Positions 1 to 5,073 of a DNA stretch of 5,073 bases are shown in pieces. The position numbers were made by a program, and so were the translations under genes. The notes under the pieces were generated by a model. The model ran no database searches, was not told the origin of the DNA, and worked only from the letters and a program-made list of their open reading frames with translations. The DNA lies in NCBI GenBank assembly GCA_045576635.1, contig JAZNGT010000043.1:1-5073 (forward strand), in the 5' to 3' direction. The stretch comes from Congzhengia sp045576635 (GTDB lineage Bacteria > Bacillota > Clostridia > UBA1381 > UBA9506). How positions within the stretch are numbered: position 1 is the first letter of the stretch; each line of letters begins with the position of its first letter.

Positions 1-1815
1 TTGATAAACAAGGTAACCCACAGTAAAGCCTACACCAAGTTGAAGTGCAATTCCACCCCAAAGCCATTTTGCGCTTTTCATTTCGGCGTTCATAGCACCG
101 ATTGCTGCAAAACAGGGAGGCGTAAACAGGTTAAACATAAGGTATGCCAGTGCTGCAACTGCTGTAAGATTCGGAGTTGCACCGGGGAGTTCTTTTGTGA
201 CATCGGTGAGTGCATAACAAACTGCCAGTGTTGCAACTGCATTTTCTTTTGCTATAAAGCCCGTGATAGCCGCCGCTGCAAGCTGCCATGTATGATACCC
301 GATGACAGGAATAAGAAGATATGCAAAAGGCTGAGCAATGGATTCTAAAATTGAGGTTTCGGCGGTTTCAGCAACAGCAAAGTTCCATGTAAAGGTCTGC
401 ATAATCTGTATTGCCGTATTACAGAGCAGAATGATGGTAGCCGCTTTTACAATGTACGCCCAACCGCGCGAGCACATTGATTTTGTTGCGCGCCACAAAC
501 TCGGTACTTTGTATTCGGGCAGTTCAATGATAAAGAACGATTTTTTTGTTTTATAACCTGTAATTTTGTTTATGAGCAATGCACCGAAGAAAATAATCAC
601 AATGCCTGCGAAGTACATGAGTGGTCCTACCCAGGAAGCGTCACCGAAAAAGGCACCTGCAAATAGTGCAATAACGGGGAGTTTTGCACCACAGGGCATA
701 AAAGGCGTAAGCATTGCGGTGGCTCTGCGCTCCCGTTCGTTTCTTATGGTACGGCAAGCCATAACGCCGGGAATTGCACAACCTGTTCCGATTACAAAGG
801 GAATGACAGATTTTCCTGAAAGACCAACCTTTTTAAAGATGGGGTCTAACACGACGGATGCGCGTGACATGTATCCGCAGTCCTCTAAAAGTGCAATTAA
901 AAAGTACATGACCATAACCAAGGGTAAAAAGCCGATGACTGCAATCGCACCACCTAAGATGCCGTCTACTAAAAGAGCAGAAAGGAGCGGGTTTGCGTTT
1001 TCAAAAAACGTTGCAATCCATGCCTGACCGCTTTCTAACAGCGCTACAAGCCAGTCAGCAATCCAAACACCGGGTCCTGCCTGAGAAATCCAGAAAACTG
1101 CGTACATCACAACAGCAAAGATAGGAAGACCGATCCACTTGTTTGTAAGTACTGCATCAATTTTATCCTGAGAATTCTTATCCTTTGTCAGCACTTTTCT
1201 AGTTTCAACGGCGTCGACGATGCCATTTACAAATTCAAATCGCATTCTGTCAGCAAATTCTACTGCCTTTTTGCTGTTGATATCTATATCTGCTTGTTCA
1301 TAGGGCGCTTTTTGTATTTTGCCTTTTTGCAAAGTTGCTGCTTTAATGACCTCTTTTAATCCTTTTGCAGAGGTTGAAACCGTTTGCACAACAGGACAAC
1401 CTAACTTTTCAGAAAGTGCATCTATATCAATTTTTGTTCCTTTTTTATCATTGATATCTGTCTTATTCAGTGCCACAACAACGGGAATGCCAAGTTCCAT
1501 AAGTTGTGTCGTAAAAAAGAGGCTTCTGCTTAAATTTGCGGCATCCACAATATTGATAATGACATCGGGGTTTTCATTTTTGATGTAGTCACGTGTAACC
1601 CCTTCTTCGGATGTGAACGGAGAAATAGAGTATGCGCCCGGTAGATCTACCGCTACAATCTTCTCGTTGCATGGCAAAAACCGTTTTTTTATGGGATACT
1701 CTTTTTTTTCAACGGTAACGCCTGCCCAGTTTCCGATTTTTTCGTTTTGACCAGTAAGGGCATTGTACATAGTTGTTTTACCGCTGTTGGGGTTTCCTGT
1801 AAGCGCCAACTTCAT
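1..1815 (-). CDS. feoB: Ferrous iron transport protein B (FeoB), C-terminus cut by window edge
   Basis: This GTP-gated inner-membrane transporter takes up Fe(II). The frame is open from the ATG at 1815 to base 1, giving 605 residues without a stop. The N-terminal G domain shows G1 GNPNSGKT (7-14), G2 around GNWAGVTVEKKE (28-39), G3 DLPG (57-60), G4 NKTD (117-120) and G5 SAKG (149-152). A helical GDI-like spacer follows to about residue 225, then the membrane core. Core signatures are GCAIPG (345-350), PCGAKLP (374-380), ELPEYKVP (431-438), GFIAKEN (519-525) and PPCFAAIGAM (566-575). The last visible residues match the end of the final membrane helix, so probably only a short tail is missing. 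An AAGGAGG ribosome binding site lies 8 nt upstream of the start (1824-1830). The gene follows feoA after a 33-bp gap and shares its promoter. The length suits the compact clostridial form, shorter than the E. coli protein. Identification is secure. Confidence 0.97.
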   Translation of the reverse strand, partial: MKLALTGNPNSGKTTMYNALTGQNEKIGNWAGVTVEKKEYPIKKRFLPCNEKIVAVDLPGAYSISPFTSEEGVTRDYIKNENPDVIINIVDAANLSRSLFFTTQLMELGIPVVVALNKTDINDKKGTKIDIDALSEKLGCPVVQTVSTSAKGLKEVIKAATLQKGKIQKAPYEQADIDINSKKAVEFADRMRFEFVNGIVDAVETRKVLTKDKNSQDKIDAVLTNKWIGLPIFAVVMYAVFWISQAGPGVWIADWLVALLESGQAWIATFFENANPLLSALLVDGILGGAIAVIGFLPLVMVMYFLIALLEDCGYMSRASVVLDPIFKKVGLSGKSVIPFVIGTGCAIPGVMACRTIRNERERRATAMLTPFMPCGAKLPVIALFAGAFFGDASWVGPLMYFAGIVIIFFGALLINKITGYKTKKSFFIIELPEYKVPSLWRATKSMCSRGWAYIVKAATIILLCNTAIQIMQTFTWNFAVAETAETSILESIAQPFAYLLIPVIGYHTWQLAAAAITGFIAKENAVATLAVCYALTDVTKELPGATPNLTAVAALAYLMFNLFTPPCFAAIGAMNAEMKSAKWLWGGIALQLGVGFTVGYLVYQ

Positions 1816-1848
1816 TTTACTTTCCTCCTTAGAAAAATAACTTTCATA

Positions 1849-2061
1849 CTACACCAAAATTGCATTGGCAAGAGCCTTGTCGATGCTGTAACGTGCATCT
1901 TTAATAGAAACCACCAAACCGCTTTTTGAACGCGAAATTACGGTAATAGGCTCGCCGGAGTAGCAACCCAATGAAAACAAAAAGGCGTTTAATTCTTCGT
2001 CTTCTGTTTCTAAATGGGTTATGATATATTCTTTGTCTTCTTTTGCTTCGTATAAAGTCAT
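1849..2061 (-). CDS. feoA: Ferrous iron transport protein A (FeoA), SH3-like domain
   Basis: This is a 70-residue cytosolic protein with the FeoA fold, a small SH3-like beta barrel thought to assist or regulate FeoB. The family pattern is visible: a short N-terminal stretch (YEAKEDKEYIITHLE), then LGCYSGEPITVISRSKSGLVV (about residues 31-51), where the Gly-containing turn and alternating hydrophobic strands are typical. The closing strand and helix are KDARYSIDKALANAILV (54-70). The length is normal for a stand-alone FeoA. The start at 2061 is supported by an AAGGTGA ribosome binding site at 2066-2072. It is the first gene of the feo operon, directly downstream of a strong promoter and two candidate metalloregulator sites, and is followed by feoB. 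The family call rests on the protein pattern together with the feoB neighbour. Confidence 0.93.
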   Translation of the reverse strand: MTLYEAKEDKEYIITHLETEDEELNAFLFSLGCYSGEPITVISRSKSGLVVSIKDARYSIDKALANAILV

Positions 2062-2091
2062 GCTTTCACCTTAATTCAAGATTATATTGCG

Positions 2092-2110
2092 TAATTAGAC
2101 AAGACTAACT
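2092..2110 (-). promoter_or_regulatory. Candidate DtxR/IdeR-type operator, second copy
   Basis: This is the second copy of the 19-bp repeat. Its core TTAGAC-AA-GACTAA (2095-2108) has one mismatch between its arms. Its centre is 33 bp from the first copy, about three helical turns, so two repressor dimers could bind on the same face of the DNA. It lies in the feo leader, between the predicted start site and feoA. Confidence 0.6.
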
Positions 2111-2124
2111 CTTTTGCAAAAAAA

Positions 2125-2143
2125 TAATTAGTCTCGACTAACT
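2125..2143 (-). promoter_or_regulatory. Candidate DtxR/IdeR-type operator, promoter-proximal copy
   Basis: TTAGTC-TC-GACTAA (core 2128-2141) is a perfect 6-bp inverted repeat lying on or just after the predicted feo start site. It resembles the outer TTAG/CTAA positions of the DtxR-type box (TTAGGTTAGSCTAACCTAA). The 19-bp segment is repeated at 2092-2110 with 16 of 19 bases identical. Position and symmetry suggest a repressor site that blocks transcription start. The identity of the regulator is inferred from motif resemblance and from the feo target. Confidence 0.65.
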
Positions 2144-2149
2144 GAGAAT

Positions 2150-2178
2150 ATTTTACCATATATATGAGGTGCTGTCAA
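2150..2178 (-). promoter_or_regulatory. Sigma-A promoter of the feoAB operon
   Basis: Read on the minus strand, TTGACA (2173-2178, exact -35 consensus) and TAAAAT (2150-2155, -10) are separated by exactly 17 bp. TGG directly before the -10 gives an extended -10 element. Transcription should start near 2143, leaving a leader of about 80 nt before feoA. A second possible -10, TATAAT at 2081-2086, is exact but has only a poor -35 and would place the start almost on the ribosome binding site, so it is considered less likely. Confidence 0.85.
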
Positions 2179-2223
2179 GGATTTTTTTGGATTTTTTATT
2201 CGTTTATAAAGCGAAGAATGCGG

Positions 2224-2252
2224 TTGACGGCGCTTTCGTTTTGTGGTAAAAT
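2224..2252 (+). promoter_or_regulatory. Sigma-A promoter of the sugar transferase gene
   Basis: TTGACG (2224-2229) and TAAAAT (2247-2252) are separated by 17 bp, and TGG before the -10 makes an extended -10. Transcription should begin near 2259, about 40 nt before the ATG at 2301. It diverges from the feo promoter; the two -35 elements are 45 bp apart. The candidate operators at 2092-2143 lie well upstream, so joint control is not evident. Confidence 0.8.
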
Positions 2253-2300
2253 GAATGCATGTGGTTTTTTAGATAAATTTGTTAGAATAGGTGGGGGATT

Positions 2301-2924
2301 ATGTATCAGAAGGTATTCAAGCGCTTCATTGACATCGTGCTTTCTTTTGTTGGTATTGTTGTTCTTATTATTCCTATGGCAATTATCGCTTTGCTTATTA
2401 AAATTGATAGTCCGGGCGCGGTGTTGTTTAAGCAGGAACGTGTTGGATTACATAAAAAACCGTTTACAATTTTAAAGTTTCGGAGCATGCGGAGCGATAC
2501 GCCAAAAAATGTTCCAACGCATCAGCTTTCTGATGCCGAAAGTCATATAACGCGTGTAGGGAAGTGGTTAAGGCTTTTGTCGCTGGATGAACTTCCGCAG
2601 ATTTTTTGTATTTTTATAGGAACGATGACAATCATTGGCCCCAGACCTGCACTTTTTAATCAGGAAGATTTGCTATTTGAACGTGATAAATACGGAGCAA
2701 ATGATGTAAAACCCGGTCTTACCGGTCTTGCCCAAATCAATGGGCGCGACGAACTTCCGATTCCGGTAAAGGCGGCTCTTGATGGCGAGTATGTGCAGAA
2801 AATGAGTTTTTGGTTTGATACAAAACTCTTTTTCGGTACAATTTTAAGCGTACTCCGGCATGATGGCGTTTCAGAGGGCGAAGCGCCAAGCACAAACGCA
2901 ACATCTAATACAGAGACACTTTAA
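2301..2924 (+). CDS. Sugar-phosphate transferase, monotopic phosphoglycosyl transferase family
   Basis: Enzymes of this family (bacterial sugar transferase, PglC/WcaJ type) move a sugar phosphate from a UDP-sugar to undecaprenyl phosphate, the first membrane step of capsule, exopolysaccharide or glycoprotein glycan synthesis. The protein has 207 residues, the size of a minimal catalytic unit. An N-terminal hydrophobic membrane-dipping helix (about 10-34) is followed by IDSPGAVLFKQERVG (35-49) and ILKFRSM (57-63). The catalytic Asp-Glu pair is in SLDELPQ (D96, E97). Further signatures are GPRPAL (113-118), KPGLTGLAQINGRDE (137-151) and DGEYVQKMSF (161-170). The usual NVLKGDMS-like stretch reads CIFIGTMT (103-110), a divergence noted in the findings. 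The ribosome binding site is a G-rich AGGTGGGGG (2289-2297). The gene has its own promoter and terminator and no glycan genes beside it, so the sugar and final product cannot be told. Confidence 0.92.
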   Translation: MYQKVFKRFIDIVLSFVGIVVLIIPMAIIALLIKIDSPGAVLFKQERVGLHKKPFTILKFRSMRSDTPKNVPTHQLSDAESHITRVGKWLRLLSLDELPQIFCIFIGTMTIIGPRPALFNQEDLLFERDKYGANDVKPGLTGLAQINGRDELPIPVKAALDGEYVQKMSFWFDTKLFFGTILSVLRHDGVSEGEAPSTNATSNTETL

Positions 2925-2930
2925 TATATG

Positions 2931-2965
2931 AAAAAACAGACAGGCTTATGCCTGTCTGTTTTTTT
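2931..2965. terminator. Bidirectional intrinsic terminator between converging genes
   Basis: A perfect stem, ACAGACAGGC (2936-2945) with GCCTGTCTGT (2950-2959), closes a TTAT loop. It is preceded by an A run (2931-2936) and followed by a T run (2959-2965), so it gives a U-tailed hairpin in either direction. It lies 6 bp after the sugar transferase stop on the plus strand and 16 bp after the ACT gene stop on the minus strand, and so can end both transcripts. Confidence 0.93.
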
Positions 2966-2981
2966 GCCGTTTTAAACTACA

Positions 2982-3413
2982 TTATAACTTGTTTATATCT
3001 GCCTCTGTAATGAGATGGAATCCTGCGTTTTCGAGTAATGTTTCTGCAAGGCTGTTATTTTCAACTCTTAAAACAACATATGCGTGTTTTTCAGTACGAG
3101 CCATAAATGCATAAAGGTATTCCACGTTAATATTTCCTTTATCAAGGACATCAAGTGCTGCAGTAAGTTTACCGGGTTCGTCGCCGATTTTTACACCTAC
3201 AACATCAACAACTTTGATAAGATAACCGTTTTCTTCCAGCACTTTTTCAGCTGAATTTTCGTTGTTTACAATAAGACGTAAAATACCGAAATCTTCTGTT
3301 TCAGCGATGGAAAGCGCCCTTATATTTACATTGTTTTTTGCTAAGATATCTGTAACTGTTACAATACTTCCTTTTTTGTTTTCTACGAATACTGTTAACT
3401 GTTTTATAGCCAT
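2982..3413 (-). CDS. Tandem ACT-domain amino-acid-binding protein
   Basis: This 143-residue protein consists of two ACT domains, a fold that usually binds amino acids and controls enzymes of amino acid metabolism. The first domain spans about residues 4-65 (LTVFVENKKGSIVTVTDIL, then NIRALSIAETEDFGILRLIV). The second spans about 72-140 (VGVKIGDEPGKLTAALDVL, then NINVEYLYAF). Each has the Gly at the ligand-binding turn (KKGS and EPGK) followed by a helix. No catalytic domain is attached, so it acts as a separate binding or regulatory subunit. AAAGGAGA (3422-3429) is its ribosome binding site, 8 nt before the ATG. It follows the phenylacetate-CoA ligase gene by 20 bp and is cotranscribed with it under the T-box leader. 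Stand-alone tandem ACT proteins beside paaK are common in anaerobes. The ligand is not shown by the sequence; phenylalanine or another aromatic amino acid is the natural guess. Confidence 0.92.
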   Translation of the reverse strand: MAIKQLTVFVENKKGSIVTVTDILAKNNVNIRALSIAETEDFGILRLIVNNENSAEKVLEENGYLIKVVDVVGVKIGDEPGKLTAALDVLDKGNINVEYLYAFMARTEKHAYVVLRVENNSLAETLLENAGFHLITEADINKL

Positions 3414-3433
3414 GTTTTTAATCTCCTTTCTGG

Positions 3434-4741
3434 TTAAACCAATTTACGTTTGTCAATTACACGAACTGCTTTGCCTTCGCTTCTTACAATGCTTTTTGGC
3501 GGAACAAGATGTAATGCAGGGTTAATTCCAAGCATTGTTTTCATAGCGCCGGCAAGTGCTTTTTCCATTTTTTGAATATCGCTTACTTTGTCCGTGAACT
3601 GTTCGGGTGACATTTCTACATGCACATCGAATGTGTCCGTGTTGTTCGCTCTGTCAACAATAATCTGGTAGTTTGGCTGATATCCCTCATTCAAAAGAAC
3701 GGTTTCGATCTGACTTGGGAATACGTTAACACCTCTTATGATGAGCATATCATCGGTTCTTCCCATCGGTTTTGCCATTTTTACAAGTGTTCTGCCGCAG
3801 GAACATTTTTTGCGTGAAAGAACACAAATATCTCTTGTTCTGTATCGGAGCAGAGGGAACGCTTCTTTATCAAGGGATGTGAACACAAGTTCACCCTTTT
3901 CGCCTTCGGGCAGAACTTCACCGGTATCCGGATCTATAATTTCGGCAAAGAAGTGGTCTTCATTAATGTGCATACCCGTCTGTTCTTCACATTCAAATGC
4001 AACTCCGGGACCGGATGTTTCTGTAAGGCCGTAAATGTCATATGCCTTGATTCCAAGTGTTTCCTGAATATTCTGACGCATTTCCTCTGTCCAGGGTTCT
4101 GCACCGAAGATACCTGCTTTAAGCGGAATATCTTCCGGTTTATATCCTTGTTCTTTTAAGGTTTCGCCGATATATGCCGCATAAGAAGGCGTACAACAAA
4201 GAATCGTAGCATTTAAGTCTTGCATGAACTGAATCTGACGTTCTGTATTACCCGATGACATAGGAAGCGTAAGACATCCAACCTTATGGGAACCTCCGTG
4301 GAGACCGGCGCCGCCCGTAAAAAGCCCATAACCGTATGCCACCTGACATACGTCGCCTTTTGTACCGCCCGCTGCAACGATAGCACGCGCACAGCAGTCT
4401 TCCCAGAGATTTACATCATTTTGTGTGTAGAATGCAACAACGCGACGTCCTGTTGTTCCTGATGTAGACTGGATGCGTACACAATCTTCAAGAGGTTTTG
4501 CGAGTAATCCGTAAGGATAAGCATCTCTTAAATCTGCTTTTGTGAGGAACGGGAGTTTGTGCAAATCTTCGATTCCATGAATGTCTTCGGGTTTCACACC
4601 TTTTTCATCCATAAGATTGCGGTAGTATTTCACATTCTCATAAACGTGCTTTACCTGTTTTACCAATTTTTCCGACTGAAGCTTTTTGATATCTTCAACG
4701 GGCATGGTTTCCATTTCTTTCTGATAGTAACGTTTTTCCAT
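3434..4741 (-). CDS. paaK: Phenylacetate-CoA ligase (aryl-CoA ligase, PaaK type)
   Basis: This cytosolic adenylate-forming enzyme joins an arylacetate, typically phenylacetate, to CoA using ATP. It has 435 residues, the usual PaaK length. The ATP-binding loop is STSGTTGRR (92-100). The adenylation motif is YGLTETSGPG (237-246), with RYRTRD at 299-304. The hinge region is GRTDDMLIIRGVNVFPSQIE (327-346), and the C-terminal AMP-binding domain ends with RSEGKAVRVIDKRK, where K424 is the likely catalytic lysine. C251, H258, C313 and C315 could form a structural zinc site. The start at 4741 is chosen because AAAGGAC lies 9 nt upstream (4751-4757). The frame stays open to 4864, but that extension runs through the T-box terminator and is leader RNA. 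It is the first gene of an operon with the ACT gene. Related enzymes take indoleacetate or hydroxyphenylacetate, so the exact substrate is inferred, with support from the Phe-type specifier. Confidence 0.93.
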   Translation of the reverse strand: MEKRYYQKEMETMPVEDIKKLQSEKLVKQVKHVYENVKYYRNLMDEKGVKPEDIHGIEDLHKLPFLTKADLRDAYPYGLLAKPLEDCVRIQSTSGTTGRRVVAFYTQNDVNLWEDCCARAIVAAGGTKGDVCQVAYGYGLFTGGAGLHGGSHKVGCLTLPMSSGNTERQIQFMQDLNATILCCTPSYAAYIGETLKEQGYKPEDIPLKAGIFGAEPWTEEMRQNIQETLGIKAYDIYGLTETSGPGVAFECEEQTGMHINEDHFFAEIIDPDTGEVLPEGEKGELVFTSLDKEAFPLLRYRTRDICVLSRKKCSCGRTLVKMAKPMGRTDDMLIIRGVNVFPSQIETVLLNEGYQPNYQIIVDRANNTDTFDVHVEMSPEQFTDKVSDIQKMEKALAGAMKTMLGINPALHLVPPKSIVRSEGKAVRVIDKRKLV

Positions 4742-4800
4742 TTTGTTTTCGTCCTTTCTGCAAATTGCAATGGAATAGGTAGTTTTTGGATTGCAGAAGC

Positions 4801-4842
4801 AAACAAAAAGTCCTCTGCATTCCAATTCGGAACACAGAGGAC
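4801..4842 (-). terminator. T-box regulated intrinsic terminator
   Basis: On the minus strand GTCCTCTG (4835-4842) pairs with CAGAGGAC (4810-4817). Inner TTCC/GGAA pairs extend the stem, and a T-rich tract follows (4801-4809). The 5' arm contains the CCTCT that the antiterminator needs, so the two structures exclude each other. This is the switch that stops transcription when charged tRNA prevails. Confidence 0.93.
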
Positions 4843-4981
4843 GAGAAATTTCCCGTGGTACCACCTCTATTTACCATTATCTCACGATAACGGCCTCCGA
4901 GTGCAAACACACCCTTGTCGATATAACGGTCGAACCCGTTTCACCTACACAGAAAAACCCTTCAGCCAACGACTCACGGAA

Positions 4982-4988
4982 TGAATTC
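4982..4988 (-). promoter_or_regulatory. T-box specifier loop, specifier codon UUC (Phe)
   Basis: The minus strand reads GAA-TTC-A, the usual specifier-loop pattern GAA-NNN-A on the 3' side of stem I. This puts UUC, a phenylalanine codon, at 4983-4985. Shifting the register would give AUU (Ile) or UCA (Ser), but these do not fit the flanking GAA and A. The Phe call also agrees with the phenylacetate-CoA ligase downstream. Confidence 0.75.
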
Positions 4989-5073
4989 ACCGACTTTACA
5001 CTACTGCATTTCACCTTTCGCAGCTCTCTGGGAATGATATTTTCGGATACTATTTTCCGCTCAAACGTCTTTA

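Larger units (their letters stand above)
4801..5073 (-). promoter_or_regulatory. T-box riboswitch leader, predicted tRNA-Phe specific
   Basis: The whole gene-free stretch from the right edge to the ligase gene is a T-box leader. In RNA order, the stem I base is AAAGAC (near 5070) pairing with GTCGTT. Next come the AGAGAG bulge (5024-5029), a distal hairpin CTGCG/TGCAG around GGTGAAA (5004-5023) and the specifier loop (4982-4988). Stem III is CCGTTATC-GTGA-GATAATGG (4874-4893). The conserved T-box sequence AGAGGTGGTACCACGGGA (4851-4868) and the terminator follow. Uncharged tRNA should stabilise the antiterminator, in which AGAGG (4864-4868) pairs with CCTCT (4836-4840), and allow transcription of paaK and the ACT gene. 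UGGU in the bulge matches an A73-CCA tRNA end, as in tRNA-Phe. The promoter lies beyond the window edge. The T-box class is certain from these elements; stem II was not resolved. Confidence 0.95.

Noticed and set aside
1..1588. Several plus-strand open frames of 72 to 153 codons
   Set aside because: They lie opposite feoB, which is open throughout with all G motifs and transporter signatures. The plus-strand proteins show no family features and lack good ribosome binding sites.
2081..2086. TATAAT as the main -10 of the feo promoter
   Set aside because: The hexamer is exact, but there is no good -35 at the right distance and it would start transcription at the ribosome binding site. The TTGACA/TAAAAT promoter upstream is much better.
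2271..2291. TTAGATAAATTTGTTAGAATA before the sugar transferase as a third metalloregulator box
   Set aside because: It has TTAG twice in the same orientation and no CTAA arm, so it does not match the inverted repeat of the two feo boxes.
2164..2475. Plus-strand 103-codon frame starting between the feo and sugar transferase promoters
   Set aside because: Its first part lies upstream of the transferase start site and its last part overlaps the transferase in another frame. It has no ribosome binding site or recognisable family.
4742..4864. N-terminal extension of the ligase frame to an ATG at 4864
   Set aside because: It overlaps the conserved T-box sequence and terminator, has no homologous PaaK sequence, and the start at 4741 has a proper ribosome binding site and gives the family's normal length.
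4559..4984. Plus-strand 141-codon frame over the start of paaK and the leader
   Set aside because: It is antisense to paaK and the T-box RNA, is rich in Phe as expected from shadowing a Lys-rich coding strand, and has no recognisable domain.

Overview
The window reads as chromosomal DNA of an anaerobic, low-to-moderate-GC Firmicute, most likely a gut or rumen Clostridia. The grounds are strong AGGAGG-type ribosome binding sites, sigma-A promoters with extended -10 elements, a T-box leader, and protein sequences of clostridial type. No mobile element, CRISPR array, tRNA or rRNA gene was seen.

Left part (1-2300, minus strand): a ferrous iron uptake operon, feoA then feoB. feoB runs off the left edge and seems to lack only its last few residues. 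The operon has a very good promoter (TTGACA, 17-bp spacer, TAAAAT with upstream TGG). Just downstream of it are two 19-bp near-identical direct repeats, each with an inverted TTAG(A/T)C-NN-GACTAA core. These look like binding sites for a DtxR/IdeR-type metal-dependent repressor, so the operon is probably shut off when metal is plentiful.

Middle (2224-2965, plus strand): a single-gene unit diverging from feo. It has its own near-consensus promoter, a small membrane-associated sugar-phosphate transferase (mono-PGT family) and a strong hairpin terminator. The terminator is flanked by A and T runs and can serve both converging transcripts.

Right part (2982-5073, minus strand): a two-gene operon of phenylacetate-CoA ligase (PaaK type) and a tandem ACT-domain protein, 20 bp apart. 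It is preceded by a T-box riboswitch leader in which stem I, stem III, the conserved T-box sequence and the competing intrinsic terminator can all be read. The putative specifier codon is UUC (Phe), and the UGGU of the T-box bulge would pair with an A73-CCA tRNA end. The ligase is therefore predicted to be switched on by phenylalanine starvation. That suggests it makes phenylalanine from phenylacetate (through phenylacetyl-CoA and phenylpyruvate) rather than degrading aromatic compounds. The ACT protein may be an amino-acid sensor for the same pathway. The ferredoxin-dependent 2-oxoacid oxidoreductase this would need is not in the window.

The three units share no evident function; they are simply adjacent.
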